Shown here: positions 1 to 7,068 of the stretch, one piece after another | Position numbering within the stretch: the stretch's first letter is position 1 | Layout: each line of letters opens with the position of its first letter | From: Atribacter laminatus | GTDB lineage: Bacteria; Atribacterota; Atribacteria; Atribacterales; Atribacteraceae | DNA length: 64,000 bases | NCBI RefSeq assembly: GCF_015775515.1 | Contig: NZ_CP065383.1 | Span: 2,666,001 to 2,730,000, forward strand | Reading direction: 5' to 3' | Notes under the pieces: model-generated | The model's input: the letters and a program-made list of their open reading frames with translations, nothing else | Database searches by the model: none | Told to the model about the DNA's origin: nothing | Position numbers and translations under genes: made by a program

Positions 1-55
1 ATAAAGATATTGGTTTTTCTTAAAATCAATAATACCTCAAGGGAGGGGGGTTAAA

Positions 56-769
56 ATGAATAAAAAAAATTTTATCACTCTTTTTACCGTATGGATAATT
101 TTTGTGTTGATTTCTTCTGCTTATGCTGAACAATATGACCAAGAACGTCAACTCATGGTTGAGAAACAGATCAAACAACGAGGAGTTGTTGACCCACAGC
201 TTCTCGATGCTATGTTAAAAGTACCCCGCCATCTATTTGTACCAGAAAACTTAACTTCGTCAGCTTATAGTGACACACCACTCCCCATCGGATATGGTCA
301 GACTATTTCTCAACCCTATATAGTTGCGTTGATGACCGAAAGCTTGCAAGCGAAGAAAGGGTTTAAAGTTTTAGAAGTCGGAACCGGCTCTGGATATCAG
401 GCAGCCGTTTTAGCACAAATCGGTTGTCAGGTTTTCAGTGTTGAAGTGATCAAAATTTTAGCAGAAACAGCTCAAGAAAGGCTAAACCGACTTGGTTATC
501 CTGAAATTAGTGTCCGTTGGGGTGATGGATATTTCGGTTGGGAAGAAGAAGCTCCTTTTGATTCAATCATCGTTACTTGTGCCATTGATCACCTTCCACC
601 TCCACTGATTGAGCAACTCAAAGAAGGAGGGAAAATGGTCATTCCAGTCGGTCCACCTTACAGCTTGCAAACCCTCTGGCTTTTCACCAAAGAAAATGGT
701 CAATTAACTTCGGAAAATTTAGGAGGAGTCATTTTCGTCCCACTTCTTCGTGAAGTTCGACAAGAGTAG
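56..769 (+). CDS. pcm: Exported protein-L-isoaspartate O-methyltransferase
   Basis: Repairs isoaspartyl residues in damaged proteins by S-adenosylmethionine-dependent methylation. The family signature GQTISQP lies at residues 81-87 and the SAM-binding motif VLEVGTGSGYQ at about 105-115, so the whole PCMT domain is present. Residues 1-24 form a clear signal peptide (positive N-terminus, hydrophobic core, A-Y-A before E25), so the enzyme probably acts outside the cytoplasm; most bacterial Pcm proteins are cytosolic. The ATG is preceded by a strong G-rich ribosome binding site at about 40-50. The gene stands alone and converges with the next gene 33 bp downstream. Function is confident from motifs; location is inferred from the signal peptide. 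Confidence 0.9.
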   Translation: MNKKNFITLFTVWIIFVLISSAYAEQYDQERQLMVEKQIKQRGVVDPQLLDAMLKVPRHLFVPENLTSSAYSDTPLPIGYGQTISQPYIVALMTESLQAKKGFKVLEVGTGSGYQAAVLAQIGCQVFSVEVIKILAETAQERLNRLGYPEISVRWGDGYFGWEEEAPFDSIIVTCAIDHLPPPLIEQLKEGGKMVIPVGPPYSLQTLWLFTKENGQLTSENLGGVIFVPLLREVRQE

Positions 770-802
770 AAAACAGTTATTAGATCATCTTTCCACATTT
801 GT

Positions 803-3118
803 CTAAGAGATGGGATGGAACGGTTTATTTAAAAAATGCACAATTATCCAAAAACCACCGTACAGCGGAATAGACAAGAGATAAGGGAAATGAATCCCGT
901 ATTCAATGGCAGCAAAATGAGAAAGCAGAGAGGCGATAACCGACATAAAACCATTCCAGGCAAAAACCACCTGGAAAAAATCCGGGTTTCTTTTTTGAGT
1001 TAATCTTGATAAAACTGGAAAAGGCATTCCCGCTATAAAAGCGACTATTGAGAAAGGAAAAAGGATGACCAATAGGCTTAGTACACCAGGTAATTCCAAT
1101 AACCAGTTACGAAGGTAATTTATAAAGAGAAAAAATCCTAAAATTACCAGGGGATGAATAAAAATCATCCTGGTAAAAAATTGGTTAACCCGAATATTTT
1201 CCACATAGCGACTTCCCAAACCGGAAAAAACTAATAAAACAGTGAGAACCAAAGCAAAAGAATAGATTGGAAATCCAATAATCATCTCTAATTGAACAAT
1301 TACCGGAATCTCGATCAACATATAACCCACGCCGGTTATAATTGCCGCTAATTCAAGCTCCTTGCACCCGGTAAAATGCAGTTTTTTTCTTCCCAATAAA
1401 ACTCGTCCGGGAATGAGAATAAAGAGGAGAGAAAGAGCAGTTATAACCAAAAAAATAAAAAGGACGAATAAAAAACCTGCCCCTCCAAAGGGAAGCCAGC
1501 GCTTTCCCAGGTTATAGAGAGTATCCTTTAATTGTGCCCAACGGAAAAAATGGAAAAAGTAGGGTTTCATGTCATGGGATGCTTCGACCTGATAAGAAGA
1601 TTTCTGAAGAGCATCAAACGGGTTTTGAAAGTAGTCTATTACCGTCTGGTAGTTCAATTTTTGATTTTGAAATATAACTTCGGCTTCTTCTCTGTTGATA
1701 TCGGGATAATAAATGAAGTCAAAACCGTAAAATGAAACCTCCTGGCGAAATTTTTCCACCACCACTTGGTCTAAAACTTGATTGGTAACAATCATACTCA
1801 CAAAATCTAAATTTTTTATGATAATCATACGATTTTTTAGGAAGTCTGAATTTCCCCAAACCTGAGAAACTAAATCGAGTAGTTTTAATAGAACCATTGG
1901 CGGAGCTTGTGGGAAAAAAGATATCACTAACTTCCCATCGTCGTTTAAATGGTTAAAAACCGATTGAATCCCTTCGGTGGTATAGAGATAATTTTCCTTC
2001 ATTGAAAATGAACCGGGGAATATTTCAGCATTGCCAATAGGGATTTGGAGAAAAATCAGATCGTAGCGAGATTGAGTTTGACTGAGATATTTTCTTGGTA
2101 AAGCAATCTCAATTTCAAAAGGTAATGATGGGTGGATATTTTTTAGAAATTCCCGATATAGAGGCGATGAAGTAACGATTCTTCCTGAGACACCGGAATA
2201 ATACATAGCATACATTTCATATCCCCAATCACATTCAATACAGAGCACCTCATCAGGGTTAAAAATTCGTAAGGGAAGAGAGAAAAGGGTATGGTTTATG
2301 AAATCCTTGCTTGGTTGGTTGGGAAAAATGATTTGATGAGTATGATCGGTTATCAGCGAATAAGAAGAGGGAGGAATATCTCGGTACCGCATGCTTAAAC
2401 CAGTTGCAGCTCTTAAATAGGGAGTTGAAAATACTTCTAAATGCTGAGAAGGATTTCGTTGGGTAGATAAAAGCTGATTTTCAGGAATAAGCCTCAATTG
2501 AAGAGTAGGGCTATAATCAGAAATTTTTAAAGTCAATGGTAAGAAAAACAGGATACCAACCAATAATACCAATAAAAAAAAGAGTTTTTTTCGATACCAT
2601 AGACTAAAACATCCAATGCCCATGATACAAACCAAACTATGGATTTCATTTAAAAACATAAGTAAAACGATTCCGATTATAACTCCAGCTGCCGACCCAA
2701 GAAGGTTCATAGAATAAAATCGAGGGAAATGGTCGGGATATTTATCAAAAAGATGGATTTGGTAAAGACCGTGGCAAAAAAAGGGAGTTGAAGTAATAAT
2801 AATCAGTAAAATAAAATTAATTTTAAAAATAGAATAAGTCCAGAATTCATAAACATCAATAGGTAATATAACAAATCCGGCCAATATGGCTGCCATCCCG
2901 ATGATAAAATAGAGAGGGATCAAAGATTTCATTGCAACTGGATAAAAGCGGAAAAGAGCACCGGAGGTACCATAACCCAATAAAACCAATGATATAATAA
3001 GTGAGACAAAATGAAAACCCGCCAAAAAAGCAAACAATCGAAAGAGAACCATTTCAACTGCCAAGGCGCATAAAGAAAGCATGAAAAGTTGGAAAGATTC
3101 GGTGGTTTCCCCTCTCAT
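803..3118 (-). CDS. Polytopic membrane protein with spermidine-synthase-like domain
   Basis: A 771-residue protein with about six N-terminal membrane segments (residues 10-200), a soluble middle region (about 210-530) and about seven C-terminal membrane segments (about 540-765). The layout is that of the membrane-bound spermidine synthase-like/MFS fusion proteins. The middle region has the spacing of a Rossmann methyltransferase fold, but the expected glycine-rich nucleotide loop reads CIECDWGYEMY, so SAM or decarboxylated-SAM binding may be lost. No polyamine gene lies nearby. The substrate cannot be told from sequence; an inactive or repurposed aminopropyltransferase-like membrane protein is my best reading. 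Confidence 0.6.
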   Translation of the reverse strand: MRGETTESFQLFMLSLCALAVEMVLFRLFAFLAGFHFVSLIISLVLLGYGTSGALFRFYPVAMKSLIPLYFIIGMAAILAGFVILPIDVYEFWTYSIFKINFILLIIITSTPFFCHGLYQIHLFDKYPDHFPRFYSMNLLGSAAGVIIGIVLLMFLNEIHSLVCIMGIGCFSLWYRKKLFFLLVLLVGILFFLPLTLKISDYSPTLQLRLIPENQLLSTQRNPSQHLEVFSTPYLRAATGLSMRYRDIPPSSYSLITDHTHQIIFPNQPSKDFINHTLFSLPLRIFNPDEVLCIECDWGYEMYAMYYSGVSGRIVTSSPLYREFLKNIHPSLPFEIEIALPRKYLSQTQSRYDLIFLQIPIGNAEIFPGSFSMKENYLYTTEGIQSVFNHLNDDGKLVISFFPQAPPMVLLKLLDLVSQVWGNSDFLKNRMIIIKNLDFVSMIVTNQVLDQVVVEKFRQEVSFYGFDFIYYPDINREEAEVIFQNQKLNYQTVIDYFQNPFDALQKSSYQVEASHDMKPYFFHFFRWAQLKDTLYNLGKRWLPFGGAGFLFVLFIFLVITALSLLFILIPGRVLLGRKKLHFTGCKELELAAIITGVGYMLIEIPVIVQLEMIIGFPIYSFALVLTVLLVFSGLGSRYVENIRVNQFFTRMIFIHPLVILGFFLFINYLRNWLLELPGVLSLLVILFPFSIVAFIAGMPFPVLSRLTQKRNPDFFQVVFAWNGFMSVIASLLSHFAAIEYGIHFPYLLSIPLYGGFWIIVHFLNKPFHPIS

Positions 3119-3295
3119 CTCAATTCAATCCCAGGTTTTTTCCTAATTGTATCATAGTAAGAAAGAGGATTATTTTTGATGAGGGGGTAATACGGTTAAG
3201 CCCTTCTTTAAAAAAAACATTTTTGATAGATCTTCATGCTCCTATGCAGCACCAGGATTTTACTAACTTTATTTTCAGTCCAGAATGATTTAAAT

Positions 3296-3323
3296 TTGAC
3301 ATTTTGGAAAAATTCGGTATATA
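3296..3323 (+). promoter_or_regulatory. Putative sigma70 promoter of the diguanylate cyclase gene
   Basis: A perfect -35 box TTGACA at 3296-3301 is followed after 16 bp by TATATA (3318-3323), which continues as an alternating TA run so that an 18-bp spacing is also available. It lies about 75 bp upstream of the GTG start at 3398 in an otherwise empty 280-bp gap. Confidence 0.6.
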
Positions 3324-3397
3324 TATAGTCCGACGAAAAACTGTAAGATTTTTTACATTTAAATACTCATTAATCGATTATTACAGGTGAAAAATTA

Positions 3398-4522
3398 GTG
3401 GAAAACCTCTATATATCTATCATCTCTCTCGAAATACTCTTTATTAATTTATACACAACTCATGTATGTCTAAAAAGAAAATATTCCGCTTATATAACCT
3501 GGAGTGTTTTCCTTGCATTTACTGTCGTAATAATGACAACAGTGATCCCTTTGTTAAGAAAGTTCCCAAGCTATGGAAGCGGAAGCGGTTTGTTTATTTG
3601 TATTGGCTTTTTGTATATCATCCCTTTAAAATTTTTATTCCATCAATCGATTAAATATACCTTAACTGTTATGTGCTCGGTCTGGATTTATACCATGTTT
3701 TCCTTTTCTTTGTCTATACAAGCTGGAAGTTTTATAACAGGACCACAGAATAGATTATTCGTGGTGATTTTTCAAACCGCCTTTTATTTATTAACGTTTC
3801 CTTTCTTTTTCAAGCTGATAAAAAATAAATTGGTTTATATTTTGCAAAATGTGGATGATAAAACACTGAATTCTCTGCTCAAGTTAAGCCTCAGCTGGTT
3901 TTTATTCATTCTATTTTTGAATGTGAGTTTTACCATGGGAAATCCTCCGGTCATGAAAATCATCGTCTTCATTTTTTTAGCAATCAATTCCTTGTTATCC
4001 TATCATCTTTTTTATTCGTTGGTATTCATGAATAAAACAGCAGAAAAATTGGATGAAAGAACCAAAAGGGATATACTTACCAAACTGAGAAACCGGGAAG
4101 GTTTTATTGAAGATGCCCAAAAAATGATGAATAAAGATATTCCCTTTTCAATTATCTTTATCGACCTGGACGATTTTAAAACGGTCAACGATATTCATGG
4201 TCATTCGGTAGGAGATGAATACCTGGTTCGATTTTCTCAAACTGTGAAAGGAGCTGTCGGGAAAAAAGGACATCTCTACCGAATATCAGGCGATGAATTC
4301 ATTTTTTTATATGAAGGGCATGACGTGGATTCCTTTGCTCAATCCTTGAAACATATACGGTTTACCAGATCAAAAAATCTAATTGAATTTAAAGGTCTAA
4401 GTATCGGTTGTTCTTCTTTTCCAAAAGATGGAAGAAACCTGAATGACTTGCTTCGTTTAGCAGATTTTAATATGTATCAGGAAAAGAAGAAAAAGCATAG
4501 AATGTCAGCAGAAATATCCTGA
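3398..4522 (+). CDS. Membrane diguanylate cyclase (7TM-GGDEF)
   Basis: Makes cyclic di-GMP from two GTP. The first 215 residues contain about seven hydrophobic helices with no recognised sensor domain; the rest is a GGDEF domain with DLDDFKTVND upstream and the catalytic loop SGDEF at residues 297-301. The S-for-G change at the first position is common in active cyclases. No RxxD inhibitory site is seen five residues before the loop, so product inhibition is probably absent. GTG start with AGGTGA ribosome binding site at 3385-3390. It has its own promoter and no partner gene; the signal it senses is unknown. Confidence 0.82.
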   Translation: MENLYISIISLEILFINLYTTHVCLKRKYSAYITWSVFLAFTVVIMTTVIPLLRKFPSYGSGSGLFICIGFLYIIPLKFLFHQSIKYTLTVMCSVWIYTMFSFSLSIQAGSFITGPQNRLFVVIFQTAFYLLTFPFFFKLIKNKLVYILQNVDDKTLNSLLKLSLSWFLFILFLNVSFTMGNPPVMKIIVFIFLAINSLLSYHLFYSLVFMNKTAEKLDERTKRDILTKLRNREGFIEDAQKMMNKDIPFSIIFIDLDDFKTVNDIHGHSVGDEYLVRFSQTVKGAVGKKGHLYRISGDEFIFLYEGHDVDSFAQSLKHIRFTRSKNLIEFKGLSIGCSSFPKDGRNLNDLLRLADFNMYQEKKKKHRMSAEIS

Positions 4523-4529
4523 ATTATAT

Positions 4530-4721
4530 CTATCCTGAAAATACCATCTTATAAATTCCCCCATTGAGGGGGGATAAAGGGGGGTGTGCCTTTAATCGGT
4601 CATCCTGAGCCCTCGCTTTTTGAGGGCGTGAGGATCTCATCTTTTAAGTTTTTTCTTCATAAATACTTTAAATGATGAGATTCTTACGTCGTCCGGCAAA
4701 AACACCGGACTCCTCAGAATG
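4530..4721. repeat. Dispersed mosaic repeat, copy 1 (left part, interrupted by IS110)
   Basis: A 192-bp unit beginning with CTATCCTGAAAATACC and ending CTCAGAATG. The same 192 bp recur at 6097-6288 and 28725-28916 with only a few changes. The unit contains a partly palindromic core (TCATCCTGAG ... GTGAGGATCTCATC ... GATGAGATTCTTACG ... CTCAGAATG). The IS110 element interrupts this copy directly after the last bases; the repeat resumes at 5987. Confidence 0.9.
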
Positions 4722-4733
4722 TTCTGTGTTAAT

Positions 4734-4739
4734 TGTCAA
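4734..4739 (-). promoter_or_regulatory. -35 half of the circle-junction promoter
   Basis: TTGACA on the minus strand, overlapping the TGA stop codon of the transposase and facing out of the element's 3' end. On circularisation exactly 17 bp (including one copy of the shared CAT core) separate it from TATATT at the 5' end, giving a near-consensus sigma70 promoter that is split while the element is integrated. Confidence 0.75.
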
Positions 4740-5740
4740 GTCAAAACTACTTCAAGATTACTTTTTAGTTTTAGGTAATGAGGATCATAAGGACAACCAC
4801 TTTTTAATACTGCAAAGGCCTGTCTTAAGAGCTTATTGGCGACTGCTATGAGAGCGACTTTCTTCGGTTTTCCTTTCGCAAGGAGTCGCTGATAGAGTTC
4901 CCGACATTGAGCATTAGACCGTGAAGCCGAAAGAGCCGCAAGATAGAGAAGCCTACGGAGATAGCCGTTCCCCTTTTTACTCAGCCAGGCTTTGCCTTTG
5001 TCTTTTCCAGATTGAGAGATCTGGGGAGCAAGGCCTAAGAAACTGGCCACTTCTTTCCCTCGAGAGAAGCGATCCATCTTTTGGAGGAGTCCTAAAAGAG
5101 CAGTCGCCGAGCATTTCCCGATTCCTTTGATACTCAGGAGCAGTTGGTATTCTTTCGGAGCATACTGGGAAACCAGTCGTTTTGCTTCGGCTTCGAGGGT
5201 TTTGATCGCTTTTTCGATCTCTTCCAGCTGTTTTTGATAGATATCCCTCACCACTGGGTTGATCTCGTTATGGCAGGTGAATGCTTCTCGGTAATTCTTC
5301 AAGTTGGTTCTTTCTTTTTTGAGTTGGTCTAGACCTTTTAAGACTTGAGTTATTTCTTCAGCCATGCTCTCTTTGGGAGCAAAGAGAGTGACCTCCTGAT
5401 AAAAACCAAATTGGGCAATCAACCGAGCATCTTTCCTATCAGTCTTGGCTCTTTTTAAGAGCATCTCGGCATATTTTTTGATGATGAAGGGATTGACGAC
5501 GGCAACGGAGTAACCTTTCTTATAGAGGGTAGTGGCGAGTTTGAGATGATACGCTCCAGTTGCTTCCATGACAAAAAGAGTGTGAGAGGGATCACTTTTT
5601 GGGATGCTTTTCTGAACCTCTTTCAGGAACGACTTTTCTTGGTTGGGAAAGGAAAAATCAAAAAAAGTTGTTCCATCAAAGCGACTGGCTTGCACTGAGT
5701 CTTTCGCAATATCCATGCCCACTACTTGTTGGTACTTCAT
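4736..5740 (-). CDS. IS110-family transposase (DEDD bridge recombinase)
   Basis: Recombinase of 334 residues. The N-terminal RuvC-like DEDD domain shows GMDIAKD (first D), VMEATGAYH (E) and KTDRKDARLIAQ (D, D). The C-terminal Transposase_20 domain shows LLSIKGIGKCSA and AALSASRSNAQ, which holds the conserved serine region. Start chosen at 5740: GGGAG lies about 9 bases upstream and the protein then begins MKYQQVVGMDIAK as in relatives. The in-frame ATG at 5800 would add 20 residues but lies inside the predicted donor-binding loop of the guide RNA, so I reject it. The stop codon overlaps the -35 box of the junction promoter. Confidence 0.92.
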   Translation of the reverse strand: MKYQQVVGMDIAKDSVQASRFDGTTFFDFSFPNQEKSFLKEVQKSIPKSDPSHTLFVMEATGAYHLKLATTLYKKGYSVAVVNPFIIKKYAEMLLKRAKTDRKDARLIAQFGFYQEVTLFAPKESMAEEITQVLKGLDQLKKERTNLKNYREAFTCHNEINPVVRDIYQKQLEEIEKAIKTLEAEAKRLVSQYAPKEYQLLLSIKGIGKCSATALLGLLQKMDRFSRGKEVASFLGLAPQISQSGKDKGKAWLSKKGNGYLRRLLYLAALSASRSNAQCRELYQRLLAKGKPKKVALIAVANKLLRQAFAVLKSGCPYDPHYLKLKSNLEVVLT

Positions 5741-5769
5741 GTTTTTTATCTCCCTTTTCTTTTGGTTGG

Positions 5770-5971
5770 TATTTTGATCTATTCTTCCTTGGACTTTCAT
5801 CGTTTTTTTATTCAGGCTTTAGTTGCCTCATGTTCTGTAAAGTCTTGGGGAAGAGAAGAAGGTGGTGGACAACATTCTGAACGGTTTTTTAACCAATGAC
5901 GAAAATGTCCTTTTTCCACCTTCTTTTTTCTTTTATAAAACATTTTAGTAATTATTTGGTATTTTTGGTAT
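5770..5971 (-). ncRNA. Predicted IS110 bridge RNA
   Basis: Read on the minus strand. Hairpin 1 (target loop): outer stem 5856-5865 with 5916-5925 and inner stem GGACA/UGUCC (5867-5871 with 5906-5910) enclose an internal loop. Its 5' side has CGUCAUU (5895-5901), identical to the left half of the insertion site. Its 3' side has UCAGAAUG (5873-5880), complementary to the right half CATTCTGA. A GGUU-AAAA-AACC cap closes it. Hairpin 2 (donor loop): stems CUUCC/GGAAG (5849-5853 with 5784-5788) and GACUUU/AAAGUC (5839-5844 with 5792-5797) enclose ACAGAACAU (5830-5838), identical to the element's 3' end at 4719-4727, and ACGAUG (5798-5803), complementary to CATCGT at its 5' end (5984-5989). This four-guide layout matches IS621-type bridge RNAs. 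RNA ends are approximate; no folding program was run. Confidence 0.85.
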
Positions 5972-5978
5972 AGGAATC

Positions 5979-5984
5979 AATATA
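5979..5984 (-). promoter_or_regulatory. -10 half of the circle-junction promoter
   Basis: TATATT on the minus strand, a few bases inside the 5' end of the IS110 element. No good -35 box lies at the correct distance in the flanking chromosomal DNA. When the element's ends are joined, the -35 box from the other end falls 17 bp upstream. Transcription would start near 5971 and run into the predicted bridge RNA and the transposase. Confidence 0.75.
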
Positions 5985-5986
5985 CG

Positions 5987-6096
5987 ATGACGGGGAGGGT
6001 GGATGAGATTGCCACGTCGCACAAGACGCTCCTCGCAATGACGGATTTAGATAGGTATTTTCATCCTCATCTGGTGCTGCAAAGCAGCATGAAGGT
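5987..6096. repeat. Dispersed mosaic repeat, copy 1 (right part after IS110)
   Basis: Continues copy 1 beyond the insertion: GTGGATGAGATTGCCACGTC, then a CTCCTCGCAATGACGG module, then a TGGTGCTGCAAAGCAGCATGA module (dyad GTGCTGC/GCAGCA), ending where the next CTATCCTGAAAATACC tag begins. The same module order is seen at 6290-6407. Confidence 0.85.
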
Positions 6097-6407
6097 CTAT
6101 CCTGAAAATACCATCTTATAAATTCCCCCATTGAGGGGGGTTAAAGGGGGGTGTGCCTTTAATCGGTCATCCTGAGCCCTCGCTTTTTGAGGGCGTGAGG
6201 ATCTCATCTTTTAAGTTTTTTCTTCATAAATACTTTAAATGATGAGATTCTTACGTCGTCCGGCAAAAACACCGGACTCCTCAGAATGACTAAGTGGATG
6301 GTAGAGATTGCCACGTCGCACAAGACGCTCCTCGCAATGACGGATTTAGATAGGTATTTTCATTCTCATCTGGTGCTGCAAAGCAGCATGACGGTCTATC
6401 CTGTAAA
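6097..6407. repeat. Dispersed mosaic repeat, copy 2 (uninterrupted)
   Basis: Full-length array: the 192-bp unit (6097-6288), the CCACGTCGCACAAGACG / CTCGCAATGACGG module and the GTGCTGCAAAGCAGCATGA module, closing with another TATCCTG tag. It lies in tandem with copy 1 and serves as the reference for locating the IS110 junctions. No coding potential is seen. Confidence 0.88.
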
Positions 6408-6465
6408 TACCAGAACGTTTTTTAAGGAAATTTTTTAGAGCAACTCACCAGGATTTCACTCTGTC

Positions 6466-6575
6466 CTAGGCTTTCACCCTCATTCTCACCTTTTCCCATC
6501 AAGGGAGAAGGAACTTTGAGTCGTCATTGCGAGACCTGGTTTTTTGAGGTCGTGGCAATCTCTTGAGTCATCTTT
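6466..6575. repeat. Repeat fragment abutting a truncated gene
   Basis: Holds a CACCCTCATTCTCACC / CCCATCAAGGGAGAAGG segment and a CGTCATTGCGAG ... GGTCGTGGCAATCTC module, related to 11670-11860. Its right end meets the broken 5' end of the radical-SAM pseudogene, so the repeat, or a deletion involving it, probably removed the start of that gene. Confidence 0.65.
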
Positions 6576-7054
6576 TAGAAACGGACTTAATATCCCCATT
6601 GTTTATAATTGCGGCGGTTATGAAAGTACGGCTATCTTAAAGAAATTGGATGGTGTTATTGATATTTACCTTCCCGATGCCAAATATGCTGATGAAAATA
6701 CAGCACTGCAATTATCCAGAATACACGGATATCCGGAAGCCATGAAAGCTGGGTTAGAAGAAATGTACCGGTAAGTGGGTGATTTAAAGGTTGATCGACG
6801 GGGAATCGCCTAGCGGGGCCTGCTTATCCGGCACCTGGTCCTTCCTGACAATCTTGCTGGAACAAAAGAAATTATGACTTTTATAGCCGAAAAGATATCC
6901 CCAGGTTGCTGCCATTAATATCATGGCGCAATATTATCCAGCCTATCAGGCCTATAAACATCAATCACTGCAACATCGCCTCCAACCAAAAGAACATGAA
7001 AAAGCGTGTAAATTAGCTTTTTCCATAAGCCCAAAGTTCCAATTTGATTTTTAG
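6576..7054 (+). pseudogene. Radical-SAM (PflA-like, COG1313-type) protein remnant
   Basis: The reading frame NGLNIPIVYNCGGYES ... LDGVIDIYLPDAKY ... GYPEAMKAGLEEMYR matches the C-terminal half of pyruvate-formate-lyase-activase-like radical SAM proteins. It is broken by in-frame stops at TAA 6772-6774 and a TAG near 6810, after which the same frame continues RGLLIRHLVLPDNLAGTKE. A frameshift near 6905 then leads into INIMAQYYPAYQAYKH, ending at 7054. The CxxxCxxC half is missing and the 5' edge is a dispersed repeat. The remains are recognisable, so decay is fairly recent; no function is expected. Confidence 0.8.
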
Positions 7055-7068
7055 AAGCTATAGTACTA

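Larger units (their letters stand above)
4722..5989 (-). mobile_element. IS110-family insertion sequence, complete
   Basis: Boundaries come from comparing interrupted and uninterrupted repeat copies. The left flank ends CTCAGAATG at 4721 and the right flank begins ATGACGGGG at 5987; fused, they give CTCAGAATGACGGGG, which is found uninterrupted (reverse strand) near 11861-11877. The trinucleotide ATG (4719-4721 and 5987-5989) occurs once at each junction, so the ends are uncertain by up to 3 bp; length is 1268 bp. There are no long terminal inverted repeats, as expected for IS110. In element orientation (minus strand) the 5' end has about 250 non-coding bp and the 3' end only about 15 bp after the transposase stop. 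Confidence 0.9.

Noticed and set aside
5741-5800. Longer IS110 transposase starting at 5800
   Set aside because: The ATG lies within the predicted donor-binding loop, has a poor binding site, and the extra 20 residues are absent from the usual family start.
4530-6407. CRISPR array
   Set aside because: The repeats are long, uneven and without regular spacers or cas genes; they are dispersed mosaic modules.
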